A stretch of 64,000 nucleotides of DNA. Origin: Phoronis australis (Eukaryota; Phoronida; Phoronidae). How positions within the stretch are numbered: the stretch's first letter is position 1; the number at the start of each line of letters is the position of its first letter. The notes beneath the pieces were generated by a model. It was not told the DNA's origin. It searched no databases and saw nothing but the letters and a program-made list of their open reading frames with translations. The stretch lies in NCBI GenBank assembly GCA_002633005.1, contig NMRA01000249.1:63850-127849 (forward strand), written 5' to 3'. Both the position numbers and the translations under genes were made by a program. This document shows positions 12,601-23,325 of the stretch, piece after piece.

Positions 12601-15600
12601 TTACGACTTCAAGATTGGATCAAATTGTTATACAGCCAAAGCAATTCATGTCACTATTTTGCTATTTTAAAAACAAGAACACAGATGTGTTGATCTAAAG
12701 CTGCTGCGTCGATATATGAATTATAAAATGCTTCTTTAAATGCCGTCATAGTCTTCAACCTTTTGCCGAATTACTGTAACTTTGGATAAGTAAGGTGCCC
12801 TTCATTTCAGGTGAGAAATTTTCTGGACTCTGTGCTTTCTGACCTGCGTACCATGTGGGTACATAGAATCTCTTACCAAGCTAAAGTAGAGTGCTGTTGT
12901 GAGAAGAGTTTAACGCACGGCCTTCACTTCCTGGATCTCGATGAGTGCCTGTCCAGTAAGGTAAGACAGTTGGACTGGAATCTGTGGTCAGTGAAGGGAC
13001 AGTGCGGTGTCAATATGCCCCTCAACTTGTGAGCAAGTTTGAAAAGACGTCTTGGCTCAATAAAGGCAGTGAAAGTGCGCTGACGTGGGATGTTGAAGCC
13101 CCCATGCTGTGCCACCTTTAAAAATCATCGTTTGGGTCTGTGTTTTGTAGTGGTTTGTTCATTTTTATACAGCCAGTTAGCGTTTCTAATTATACGTCAC
13201 TCCGTCTTTGTAAAACCGTGGACACGGAATGATGTTTGTTCATTGTTTCAACTTGAGGATTCATTGCCGCTAACTAAAGTTAGTTGGTATGGAATAATAG
13301 CTCAGCGTTCGGAGTGCCCGGTCGGTATTTGGAGATCGTTAGATTTCTGTGTCTGGTCAGGCGAGTTTCTTTCATAGCAGATAACGCCAATGTATTTAGG
13401 ATTTACACAAACTTGCTAAAGTGAGAACTTACTTCCTAACTACTGTTATGTTGCCTGTGCTTGTTCAGCTTCATTGCATTTAATTGCCTGGAAAACCTTC
13501 ATTGGCACACACAAGTGGATTACATCTTTATCTTACTTTCAGGTGGTTCTTTGCGATCACAGACGAATAAAGACAACCACTTACTGCAGTTGGTTCCCAG
13601 CTCCTGTTGTTAAAAGTAAGTAACCTATTTCACGAAATTAATGTTTTAAAATGTCTGAAACTGCAGTTTCTAAAATGTGAAATATGCGCGTGTGTGATTA
13701 TTTGGGGTCTCCCTTAATTGTTACTGGCCCATTTTTCTGCTTCCATAATCCATCACGTTTACTTAGAACATTCCATCTCAATATCGCTAACCTACATCCC
13801 TTCTTCATCCTCCTCTATGAGCCAGTCCACGAGAGGTCCCTCTTCTCTGACTCTGCGCACCTGAAAATCACCACCTCAGTGTAATAACTGAGATTCACTT
13901 TTCATCATCGCTGTCAATGTCACTCTGTATTTCAGCCAATGAGGGTCCTATCTTCTCTGACACACTAATCGAGCAGCTGGACTTAGAACACTCTGTCAAC
14001 ATCGAGAGATCTGCTACAGACATGCCAGTCTGGACTAAGAGTGCTGCCAAGTTACTGAATGGTGGCTCAGATGGACAAGACTGGACAGCTCTGGCCAAGA
14101 GGCTTGGTAAGAAATTATAGTAGATAGCCAAGGTGTGGTTATTTAGTTTTGCCCTTGGTCAACCTCAGGTGTAAAGTGTATTTGCGGTTAAAAGTTGTGC
14201 CTTGTTTTTGTTTTTAAAGAGTTCCTGATAACAAGCATGTTGTTAGTGTTTTTATTGAAAAGACTCACTGAAACACAAACTCAAACTCTTTTGCCGTCCT
14301 GTTTACAGGTTATAAGAAGAATAAAATTGAGAAGCTGGGTGAGGACCTGAACCCTGCGCTGGCACTGATCGCTGATTGGATCATACTGAGTGGTAACACG
14401 CCTCTCTCTGTGGACATGATAGTCTCGTACCTGGAGCAGATGCACAGGGACGATATTATTGAGATTATTCAGAAGGGACAAGGTATGGAGACATGGAGTA
14501 TGGATCGAAGAAGTGTCTCATGAATATTGGGTTAGAGATTAGGGACCCATTGTGTCAAAGGTTGTAACTTCCGAATGTTGCAGATTCACATTGAGGGTCA
14601 CAAATGTAGTGTGCTGTTTTCTACAAAAACAAAGCATTGTAGCCTGGTTTTGGATTGTAGATGACTGATGTCGAATCCCCCTTCCCATAATTTAATTAAT
14701 AAAGCAGTGTCTTGTAAAACGAATACTCATCATTCTTAGCTTCTGAGCATTCCACGTTTGATAAGAAGTGCACTTGAACTTGTTAAATCCTCTAGGGGTC
14801 GCTTGTCGTTAGTCAATTGATGCCGTGTAGTTTCACTGGCCATGAATTTTAAGATTCATTAAATGTGGCAGTGCACCCGGAAGAAGGTTAAATCTTATGA
14901 ACACAATAAATTCATAATGATATAGTCTGGAGCTAATAAGAATTTTACAAGGCAGCCACGCAGCCTTTTTGGTAACAAAGTGGTGACTGGTATTGACACT
15001 TAATGTGGATGGTGTTACTAGTTAATGGCAAGCATTAGAACTTTACACTGACAGACTACGGTATATTTCCTCTGAAATTCAGCAGTCTCAGTCATTGAAG
15101 CAATAACACCACCCTTCACTAGGCACACTTGACTGTCAATTACAATCACATCACCTTGAGATAACAGTCCCCTCTTGATATCTAGGCCTGTGGTTTAATC
15201 TTTATACCTGAAATCAATCTCAAACTTACTTTATGCATTTATCATAGATCTGATTCTACTTTAATGCAGAATCCAGATAAGTATCTATCATTCCGTACTG
15301 TGGTGCCTTATGGTTTATGCTGGTTAGTTTGTAGTCCGAGTTTGCATTTGGTGACCCCAGCATTAAAGCCATGTGTTCGAGTGTGACCTCAAAATCCCAA
15401 GTTTTTACTCAAGTTTGTAGCTCAAGCGAACTTGCAATAAAAATTCACCTGCATAAACCAGAATGTGCTAGAACCCATAATTAGACACTTATATGGAGTC
15501 TGCTCAAAAGATGAATGGGAATGTCAAAAACAATTGGTAACAAGTTTGATTTTGATTAAAAATATTAGATCTCAGTCTCTGATGTTTTATCAGTTTCCAA

Positions 15601-17813
15601 GTTTTGTCCTTTCTGTAACTGCTCGAGGTCAATGAACGGTGATACACGACTTGGAGTCAGCTTATCCTAAGTTTCAAGTCTGACATTTTAAGTTACATTG
15701 TTCACTGTGATGTGCAAATGCAATATCGTAATGGTCACCGTAACAGCCTTTGGCCTCAGAAAGACTAGCCATCGCTCAGAGATGGGGACACACTGTTTGC
15801 ATCACTGCAGTTCATCCCCTGTTGTACTCATTGTTCCGTTTATGTCACTACTGAAGTGGACACCCTTGTAATCCTTTACACAGAGTCGGAGGCTGAACCT
15901 CCCCAGGTGTTCATCAGCTACCAGTGGGATGCCCAAGATAAAGTGCGACAGACACGGGACAGGTTGGAGAGAGCTGGCTACACCTGCTGGATGGACATTG
16001 GTCAGATGGGTGGTGGTGACCAGCTGTATTCCAAGATTGACGAGGGTATTAGGAAAGCCAAGGTAACTAGTGATTAGGATGCCAACTCTGTGTTACATAC
16101 CTGGCTGTTGGGGAGATGTCTTAACTTACATCAGGTTTAATATTTAGCACCTACTCTATTTGGTCTTGGCGTCAAACACCACAAGTAGGGAGAAAAATGT
16201 GGTACACGTAAGATTTGTGGCAAAAGTAATGTCAGTGACATTACGAACATACCAGCTCACTGACCACCATCTCGCGTAATGGAGCACAGAACTGGGCATG
16301 TGATCAATCTTGTTGACTGGCATTGTGGTCCATTAATGGAACACCAGTTTCGTTATAATTTGGGGTTCAATTGCATCAATCATTTTAGGCAAATTGTATG
16401 TTTACGATCACAATAATATCTCAAAATGTAGTTTTCTAGCTGTGAGGTGAGAACACGATTGTCGCATAACAGTGACAGTGTATTGGACCAGTTGTTGTAC
16501 ATGGTTGTTGATTACGTCTCTTTGAAAGTTAGGGAATTATTTAATGGTCAGAATAAATTGATGTCATGCCTCAGGAAGCAACTCTCACTTGACTAATCAT
16601 TTACCCACACTAGCTTCTAAATTCTGATTATTAATTGTCACCCAGTTCCATATAACAATGTTTCCACTATCGCCAACAGGTGGTGCTGGCATGTATAACA
16701 CCCAAGTACATCGTCTCCCATCACTGTCACAGAGAGCTAAGCCTTGCCGATCTCCTCCGTAAACCCATAATTCCTATTATGTACAAGAAAGTTCCCTGGC
16801 CTCCTCCAGGTGGCATGGCACTCACGTTGTCACAGCTGGTCTATATCAACATGAAGGGTAAGGAATAATTCTTGAAATTTTGTCTGGTTGTGAAAGTACT
16901 CAATCATACAGCTTTGAATTATTTCTGAATTTTTGAATGCATGTTTATGAAGGTCTCGAAAATCAAGGAAAAAACAATCTTACTGTTTGCCATCCTAGCA
17001 GTAATTTTGATAACTGTAGGATGTACATTTTCCTAAATTTCCAAATGCAGTACTGGGCATGTTGATGGAAACTTGCACAAATTTAGTTGTAAAAAACGTA
17101 TGACCTTTTGAACAATAATTATATTATACTTTGTATTGAATTTGGTATCTTACAATATGAAGCAATTAAGATTACAATGAATATGCTAGGTCTTGGAAAA
17201 AATGATCTAATCAGTGAAATTCTTATGTGTAAATCGTAGAATTAGTAATAATGTTTGCTATGAAATTTTGTCAACAAGGCTTTACTCCCTGTACTATGGA
17301 ATCCTCTGATTTCATTTTCTGTTCTTATAAGGATCAAGAAAAAATTCCTTTTTACGTAAAATTTAGTATCTTTGGTATACGATCTCAGAGATGCAGATTG
17401 AAGTATGTCATGTTAATTCTTGTCTAGGGGTTGGAGGTCATGGTGGGTCAGGAATCCACGCCGACCTCGCAGAACGATACAACGAAATCCTCCAACGTGT
17501 GTCGAGGTATGCCACACCGAGCCAGTCAGTGAAAGCAGAGAGTAATCCGTCCTTGAAAATCTCTGAGAAATTCCACACGGGGTCCGATAGTACGCTAGAC
17601 GACACATCGTCCAACTATGACACGACACCGGAGCCACCCGTATTCCAAGAGTTGTTATCCCTTCAGCATGCCTTGCCAGCCAGTCTTCGTACAGCAGAGA
17701 ACGTGAACGTGAACCGAGCCATTAGACCCCAGCCTCCAGCCGAAGTGACTCGTAGCGTGACCCGCGTGGAGCAAGTTCACGTGACCAAGTGTGCGGTCTG
17801 CACTATACTATAG
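1663..17813 (+). CDS. ROCO-family protein: ROC(partial)-COR-Death-TIR with C-terminal CaaX box (3' part, 15 exons)
   Basis: Fifteen exons with AG/GT borders join in one frame: 1663-1851, 3490-3606, 6078-6221, 6698-6904, 7512-7673, 8644-8782, 9799-9956, 10377-10487, 12811-12960, 13543-13615, 13936-14106, 14309-14482, 15884-16062, 16680-16857, 17428-17813 (TAG). This gives 2538 nt, 845 residues plus stop. Visible order is the end of the ROC GTPase domain (1-63), COR (about 64-459), Death (about 490-598), TIR (about 605-717) and a polar tail ending CTIL. Known of the families: ROC-COR is a GTPase/dimerisation module, Death recruits adaptors, and TIR signals or cleaves NAD. Inferred: a cytosolic, membrane-tethered immune or cell-death signalling protein. 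The ROC P-loop and any LRR or ankyrin N-terminus lie upstream of the window. Exon phases are consistent throughout. The closest idea is an MFHAS1-like or other animal ROCO protein, but it cannot be assigned to one ortholog. Confidence 0.9.
1852..3489. other. ROCO intron
   Basis: No supported element. A short Cys-rich frame at 2908-3000 faintly resembles a THAP start but lacks the rest of the domain. Confidence 0.6.
4182..4279. repeat. Long hairpin, pre-miRNA-like, in ROCO intron
   Basis: Arms of about 38-40 nt (4182-4220 and about 4231-4279) pair almost perfectly around a loop of about 10 nt. The core arm GCAAAACCTCTTGGAAATTT is exactly complemented on the 3' side. Few mismatches and one small bulge near the base. 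Lies in the intron 3607-6077 on the transcribed strand. Could be a microRNA precursor, an endo-siRNA hairpin or a small palindromic repeat. Confidence 0.55.
4280..6077. other. Rest of ROCO intron
   Basis: AT-rich, no exon or named repeat recognised before the acceptor ATTGCAG at 6077. Confidence 0.6.
6078..12960 (+). CDS. COR domain exons
   Basis: Exons 6078-6221, 6698-6904, 7512-7673, 8644-8782, 9799-9956, 10377-10487 and 12811-12960 encode residues about 103-459. COR-like signatures seen are PIKWLKFEQAV, EFYHDLGVVIWY, VILQPKWLVDMFKTVIT, LLGLMEKFDLI, YYVPARLK and LPEGLFHRLLVR. Known: COR mediates dimerisation and couples to ROC GTP hydrolysis. The 8782/9799 junction splits a Glu codon (G plus AG), which fixes the acceptor and restores the conserved LPxGLFHRL motif. 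The last segment (12811-12960) is cysteine-rich and less conserved. Confidence 0.87.
7674..9798. other. ROCO introns around the exon 8644-8782
   Basis: Apart from the exon at 8644-8782 no coding or repeat structure is recognised. Confidence 0.55.
11704..12358. mobile_element. Foldback element with 128-bp near-perfect inverted arms and a self-complementary repeat core
   Basis: The left arm 11704-11831 and right arm 12231-12358 are reverse complements over 128 bp, with about one mismatch by eye. Between them about 400 bp consist of degenerate repeats built from CTGCGCAGAAATTTC-type units, themselves palindromic (TGCGCA, GAAATTTC). TTCT directly outside both arms could be a short target duplication. 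Long open frames through the core read both strands and are products of the repeat, not genes. High arm identity suggests recent insertion or gene conversion. Lies in the intron 10488-12810. Confidence 0.8.
13543..13615 (+). CDS. Short linker exon between COR and Death domains
   Basis: A 73-nt exon (24 codons plus one base) between TTTCAG and GTAAGT. It encodes a basic, Cys/Trp-containing stretch (VVLCDHRRIKTTTYCSW). Its phase fits both neighbours: phase 0 from 12960, and one base A joined to CC at 13936 giving Thr. It is too short for domain assignment, so support comes only from splice borders and phase. Confidence 0.65.
13936..14482 (+). CDS. Death domain (exons 13936-14106 and 14309-14482)
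   Basis: The two exons join through a split Gly codon. Residues about 517-598 show a Death-fold pattern: DWTALAKRLGYKKNKIEKL, then PALALIADWI, a Thr-rich turn, and SVDMIVSYLEQMHRDDIIEII. The DW..LA..LG..K.KIE core and the late R.D motif match animal Death domains. Known: Death domains assemble by homotypic contacts (MyD88, IRAK, Pellino-type complexes). Inferred: an adaptor-recruiting module between COR and TIR. About 30 residues before it (484-516) are a polar linker. Confidence 0.85.
14483..15883. other. ROCO intron
   Basis: No supported feature between donor GTATGG and acceptor TTTACACAG. Confidence 0.6.
15884..16857 (+). CDS. TIR domain (exons 15884-16062 and 16680-16857)
   Basis: Starts PPQVFISYQWD (box 1, beta-A), then RDRLERAGYTCWMDIGQMGGGDQL (BB-loop region), KIDEGIRKAKVVLACITPKYI and SHHCHRELSLADLLRKPIIPIMY. 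The S..C..EL pattern places Glu677 (codon 16734-16736) where catalytic Glu lies in SARM1-like and plant NADase TIRs. The order IDxxIRKAK...ITPKY...C..EL resembles SARM1-type and bacterial-type TIRs more than Toll/IL-1R TIRs. Inferred: possible NAD-cleaving activity. The sequence supports the fold strongly and the activity only by residue position. Confidence 0.88.
17428..17813 (+). CDS. Last coding exon: TIR end, polar tail and CaaX box CTIL
   Basis: Acceptor TGTCTAG at 17421-17427; the first two bases complete a Gly codon. About 127 residues follow: ERYNEILQRVSRYATPSQS, then a Ser/Thr/Pro-rich low-complexity stretch, then basic and Val-rich sequence ending KCAVCTIL before TAG at 17811-17813. 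Known: C-terminal C-a-a-L is a geranylgeranyltransferase-I signal, and a nearby second Cys is often palmitoylated in Ras-like proteins. Inferred: dual-lipid membrane anchoring. Confidence 0.85.
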
Positions 17814-18120
17814 AAGAGGGCTTACAGGGACGCATTTTGTGTTTTAGGCGTTTAGCCAACCTTTCGTTTTGCTAGTCGTTGAAAGACATATACCTGGTAC
17901 CTGTGGACTTGTCCATACTTTTTAGTTCCATAAAAATAGGGACTAGGTGGAACATGTATTCCCCCTCTCACTCACATTGTAATGCCTTCTTCATCAACGT
18001 ATACGGGAGTGGTTTGAAATTTATGTGTGGACTTTCACACCATGCATTATGTGCCTCTGTATTATTGTCCATGCAACAAGTGAAAGGCTTATAATGTACA
18101 GATTACAAATACTGTAATGC

Positions 18121-18363
18121 CCTGGCGCCTGTTCCAACAAAACTGACTTAGCTAAGACAAATCTTAAATTTTAGTAAATTTAAAATAAAAGTTAAATTTG
18201 TCTCAAAGCAAATTGAAGAAAAAGATCTTAAGTTTGATTTAAGTGTGTGTCTTAATTTTGACTAACTTACCGAATGTGGAAGTTTCAAAGCTTGGAAGTT
18301 AAGACAAATCTTAAACTTAAGTCAAAAATGACCTTAAGTCAGTTCCTTGGAACAGGTCCCTGA
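18121..18363. mobile_element. Palindromic MITE-like element, copy 1
   Basis: Inverted ends CCTGTTCCAAC... and ...TTGGAACAGG, continuing into ACTGACTTA / TAAGTCAGT. The internal sequence is AT-rich with repeated AAGTTAA/TTAAATTT. Homologous to 23055-23302. Lies about 310 bp after the ROCO stop, so it probably sits in the 3' UTR. Confidence 0.65.
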
Positions 18364-20812
18364 TGTCTTGAGGATGGTGGGGGGGGGGGGTCAGTGACTT
18401 GTGGTGAGCTCATTTGAGGTCCCCTTTACTGTCCCTTGTAACCCTCCAGACGGTGGTTGCATCAGTGATGGACATCTGACAAAATATTGATCATGCGTTG
18501 TACTGTAGAGCTTTTAAAAGTTTTTGGAAATGTGAAGAGGAGTACAACTCGACTAAAGTCTCAGCACCTTTTTGTACATTTACAAGGTGTTCCCATTGTG
18601 AATTGCACCGCACCTGCTAAACTTGGTGCCTATTTTTGAGATACCCTGTATTTTGTATGCAGTCAGGAAGTTCGAAATTGAACCATGTCCCGTTACATAG
18701 ATAAAAATTAGAGTATTAATGTAACTTGAAGGATGCGAAGTGTCTTTTTTACGTTAATTGTGAAATTGATTAATCTGCTATTTTGATTTGAAATCACCTG
18801 AAATGTGAGCTGGCTTGTATTTGGAGAAGCCGGTCTCGCCATATGGATTGCATGAGTTTTGAGTCCAGATGTTTGTTGTCTAGTTGGTAATTTGCAAGGC
18901 AATTCTAAACATTAATTGAGAACATTTTTGTTAGTGAAAAGTGGTACATAATGGTTCCACGAATTTCTTGAACTTTCTGCAAAGTTTCGCTCGCTTTGTT
19001 CAAGAATTTGCGGCCTCTGCTTTTGCAAAAATCAAGTTTATGTATTAAGAATGTTTTGGGATTTTTAGTCATTGCAGCAGAAGGTATTTCTGATTTTACC
19101 TTTATAATATTTTGAAAAATGTACCTGCTGTGTGGCTGTCTGGGTTGATTGTCAGTTTGTATTATCATCTGACAAATTATTTGGACTTTATGGTTATTAT
19201 CCTGGTATTGTTAGATTTGAGGAAAATTTACTACAATGCCTTACTTTTTGTCATTGTTTTGAACAAGACATGACACCTGAAAATGAGGTGATGAAATAAA
19301 TATTTTAAAAATAGTCATATCTCTGTTTGAATTTAGTAGAGCCACATATAACTGTGATTGTTATAAACAATAAATCATAAATTTTACTATTCCGACACAG
19401 CTGGACTCATGGGAAATGATAACTGACAGTTTCTCGTGAAAATGGCTTCCGTGGTGATGTTTGTTCTTCGCAGCAGGTGACACTGGGTAACATTTTGCCT
19501 TCATGAAGACTACAGACTCTTTTGTGGTCACACGTGACGCCCTTGCCTCCTCCTCCTCTAGAGGTCACTGGTATCCAGTTACATCTGATCGGTCGCCCGT
19601 GACGTTACTACTTGTACCCCATTACGCTACCTATCGGTGTTTCTTGACAACTGTTGGAGCATGAGTCGGGGAAATGTTTGAGTGAGGATCCAGAAGTTGT
19701 GCATTTTGTTCTTTGCATTTAGATATTCACCTGGATGAATGATAACACCCATTATCTAACCCGCGGAACTGTGGTTTGTCTACGATTGCCGTTCTTGTTA
19801 TTATTTATAATTGCAGGCGGTGTGATGTCTTGCGGTGCATCTGAGACGTGCGCAGACCTCATTGTTGGGCCCTTTGCACGAAACACGTAGTGTAGGACCA
19901 TATACTAATTATTTATGAGTTATTGGTGTTGAACGCCGTTAAAAAGCTGCTTAACATTGTCAGTATTGTGAACAGCCTGTAGAGTTTTTGTGATGGTAAA
20001 GGTTGTCTTTTTGTAATGGTTGTCCCTGGTTTTGGGTGTTTTCCTTGTGCACGCAGCCAAGCGAGAAGTTCGCACACCAAACAAGCTAACTGTGCTCGAT
20101 ATGGCAACCTGCAGCTCGCCAACGCGACTTCAGATTGTGTTTGGCCACCTGAGAAAATCCCAAGACGCCACGAAGTCGCCACAACGAGTGTCCAAAGTCG
20201 GACAATAATTCACCCGAAATTCGTTTCAAAATTTGTGGTTACTTCTAAACTTTAACATGATAACATTTTTTCCTTGATTCAGTACTTATGATTAACAAGT
20301 TGCGCATATTTAGCGCTCTTACGATAGGTCGACAAACAAATAAAACTCACGTTGTGCACTTACATGAGATTCTATGTTCACGTTGTTGCCGTCCATGTGA
20401 CAACTAGTTCCAGTGATATACGTTGCTCCGCGGTATCAGTTTTAGGTTCCTTTGTGTAGGTGCTGTGGAGGTACCGGGCGAAGATCACCCCCTCCCACCC
20501 CAGGGAGGAGTACGTGAAAAAACAAGTGTGTGGTCGCCATTTTATGTTGAGTACATGAAAACGACGTTTCGTCGCCATCGTGTTTTTTATTGCAACTAAG
20601 TCGTGAATGTCATTAACTTTAGACACAGATGGACAGAAAAAAGTCGACAAGAGCGAGGTCGTGTCACATTACGGAAGAAAATAAAATATTCGGTGGCATT
20701 GTTTGGTGGAGCAGAAACGGACAAGAATAGTTTTACATATTTATTAACACACACACACATGAATCGAAACTCGCAGTACCCTTTTTGAAGAAGAAACTTT
20801 GAAACAGTCCTT
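18364..20812. other. ROCO 3' flank and intergenic
   Basis: Contains a G homopolymer near 18380 and the candidate poly(A) signal. A frame at 20051-20208 after a possible acceptor (GTGCACGCAG) encodes about 50 basic residues with no recognised motif, so it is not called. Confidence 0.4.
19295..19300 (+). terminator. Candidate poly(A) signal AATAAA for the ROCO gene
   Basis: AATAAA followed by A/T-rich sequence, about 1.5 kb after the stop codon. A nearer AATAAA at 18184-18189 lies inside a repeat. Which one is used cannot be told from sequence. Confidence 0.35.
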
Positions 20813-21327
20813 TAGGCAGTACACCAGATGCCCCCGAAGCCGCCACACCCTTTCGAAGGGCTGTAGTACCCCTTCGAACTATTACCTTAGAACGACCTCT
20901 CCCTAAACCTGATCCGAATGAAGAAAATCATGACGGTGGGCTCATTTCACCTTCGGAAATAGACGAATTTTAAACCGACGTTTCTGACACAATGTTCTAT
21001 CTACGAAAGCCTATATCATGTTCCTCTCTGTAGTTCTCTGATTTGTATTTTATATCCTCTAAAATGATTTCGGCAGTCCGTCTTTTGTGACAGCAAAATA
21101 AACTGAAACTGTAAAACACCGTGTGCACGTAATTGCGTTAACATCCTCAAGCTTAAAAATGCACAGATATTCTCGCGAAAAAGTTACTGAAGCATGGCAT
21201 CGAAGTTTCTGGTGGTCGTCTCCACGTGATCCATGATCTCTCCACAGAAAAGCGCATCATATGCGCCCTATGGCGAGAGGGTGCGAAATTGACGACGACT
21301 CAAAGAGAAAAGGTCGTTGAACGATGA
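20813..21327 (+). CDS. Unrecognised gene, two putative 3' exons
   Basis: Exon 20813-20935 (acceptor TCCTTTAG, donor GTGGGC) and exon 21167-21327 (acceptor GCACAG, stop TGA). The one-base/two-base phases match and form an Asp codon. The first exon is Pro/Glu-rich (APEAATPFRR, LPKPDPNEEN). The second is well mixed and looks coding (KKLLKHGIEVSGGRLHVIHD, then IICALWREG, REKVVER). No family recognised. If the donor is not used, the first exon ends at TAA 20972 (SPSEIDEF). Codon-like composition is the main support. Could be a host gene end or transposon-derived. Confidence 0.3.
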
Positions 21328-22984
21328 CGATTGTAACCTGTCAACTCAGAAAAGAAACAAATGAAAGACTGAACATTTATGATACAATAGGAACAACCAC
21401 GGAAATGAAATCGAACTGTAGATTCACTGAGCTAGGTACATATAGAAACTGTAATAATGTATAGTTTGATTTCACTGTAGAGAAAGTGCATGAAACACTA
21501 AACGAATTCACAGTGGCACCTAACATCAATTAGGAAAGTTATGGCCTGTCCACGCTGACCGATTTGTCTGCAACGCAACCACTGTCAGGACGACGACTCG
21601 TGAGTGTGGACGCTCCAATGCGGTTCCAGAATCAGATCACGTTCAAGCGACGAGTGTTCACAACAAATCGTTACTCTAAGTGTGGACAGGAGGGTTGCAA
21701 AGAGTTGTAGTTGCGTTGTCTATAAATCGCTAAGTTTGGACAGGCCTTTGAAATACATGCTTCTTAACGAGCAATAACACTTACTGCTTAGGATTTCATT
21801 GGAACAACAACCGAATACGAGTGTGAAGGGAATACTGAAACATTAAGCATTAAACGGCCAGTAATCGTTCATTAAATCGAGTATAACAATGAGGCCATTT
21901 GGTAAGCTCCAGGTGTGTGCATTTACATCATGTTTCAACGAAATACAAATATCGGAAGTAAACTGCTACAGAAAGGCTGTTTTAAACCCATGTCAGAATT
22001 TATTGCTTCATAGAAGTGTGGAATATTAAAAGTTCATGCATACGTTCTAAAAACAAACAGCTCTATCTCTAGTGAATGGTAGTGTACTCTTGTGACCATA
22101 AAGTCAAAGACAAAATTACAATCAAAACAGTACCTGTCGCAACTGAACTGCCCCTACTAACCAATGTTTTGCTATACAGTAGTATACACTCGTAGTGTCT
22201 GTACGCCGGTAAAATGCATTTCCATTTCTGCATGACTGACCCCTGACGATCGCCAGCTCGCGGTCTTTGACGAACGTGGTGTCCTCAATGGCAAAGTTGA
22301 CGCGCTTTCTATTGCCCACATTCCTCGTCGATGCTTCCTTGGTCCGTTTTTCGCCAAAGATTGAGCCACTCTAACCACGTTCACGACAAACACACATAGT
22401 CACATACCCTCACCATAATTAAACTACAAAACACCCAAGCATTCACCTTTCAGCCGAGAGCAGGCCGTTCTGGAAATAATTCTCAATTCCATGACTGTGC
22501 CTCTAAATTCAAGCCACACGCAGGGAGGATGAAATGGGTTTCCGTGCGCGGAATATAGCTGTTTGGTAAGTTTTGAGTTAAAAGATGCTTTTATTGCTCA
22601 AATCTCTATAAATTGAGGGAAAACAGCGAAAATATTATAAAAGCAACAATCAGTTCAAACGTCATTTTTGATATGCTTAACGTTGCCACAGACATTATGC
22701 TTGATAAACGATATTTAAGACAGAACATGTGTTTTAATAATTTACGTTGGTTGACATAGCAGCGTAGCATGCAGCATGCAACGTTCGAAAAATACTCTGG
22801 TCTGGTACGCCGGGGCCAGTGGATTTGCGGCCGGTCTAGCAACCTTTAAAGGTTTACTTGGCTCCTGGGCCAGTGAATTTTCAAACTAACTGACCCGGTG
22901 AGTCAGCGTAATTATTTGCTGAAGTTTTAACACTGGTAGCATGTCATTCAGAGGAACCAGGGGTTACATGGCAGAAGTCCGAAG
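21328..22984. other. Intergenic, no supported feature
   Basis: Short open frames at about 22.1-22.8 kb on the minus strand have no recognisable domain. Confidence 0.5.
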
Positions 22985-23325
22985 GTGCAGTGGCTCAGTT
23001 GGAGGCTCACATGCGGCTTAGAGGTTTGAGCTCCGGACTCCCGTTTGGGAGACCAGGGGCCCGTTCCAACAAAACTGACTTAGCTAAGACAAACATTAAA
23101 TATTAGTAAATTTTAAAATAAAAGTTAAATTTGTGTCAAAACTAATTCAAGAAAGAGGACTTAAATTTGACTTGAGTGTTTGACATAAGTTTTATCTTAA
23201 TTTTGACTAACTTACCGAATGTGGAAGTTTCAAAATTTAGAAGTTAAGACAAATCTTAAACTTAAGTCAAAAAAGAACTTAAGTTTCTTGGAACAGGTCC
23301 CCGGATTCGAATGCCGACTTTACTT
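22985..23325 (+). repeat. tRNA-like (SINE-type) sequence split by the MITE
   Basis: GGTGCAGTGGCTCAGTTGGA resembles a pol III A box region, and GGATTCGAATG at 23303-23313 resembles a B box. The 248-bp palindromic MITE (23055-23302) sits between them. Confidence 0.4.
23055..23302. mobile_element. Palindromic MITE-like element, copy 2
   Basis: Ends GGGGCCCGTTCCAACAAAAC and TTCTTGGAACAGGTCCCC. The interior matches 18121-18363 closely, with substitutions and a small indel. Confidence 0.65.

Noticed and set aside
20740-20762. AC dinucleotide run; also CT run near 48440 and G runs near 18380 and 30930
   Set aside because: Ordinary simple-sequence repeats with no further structure.
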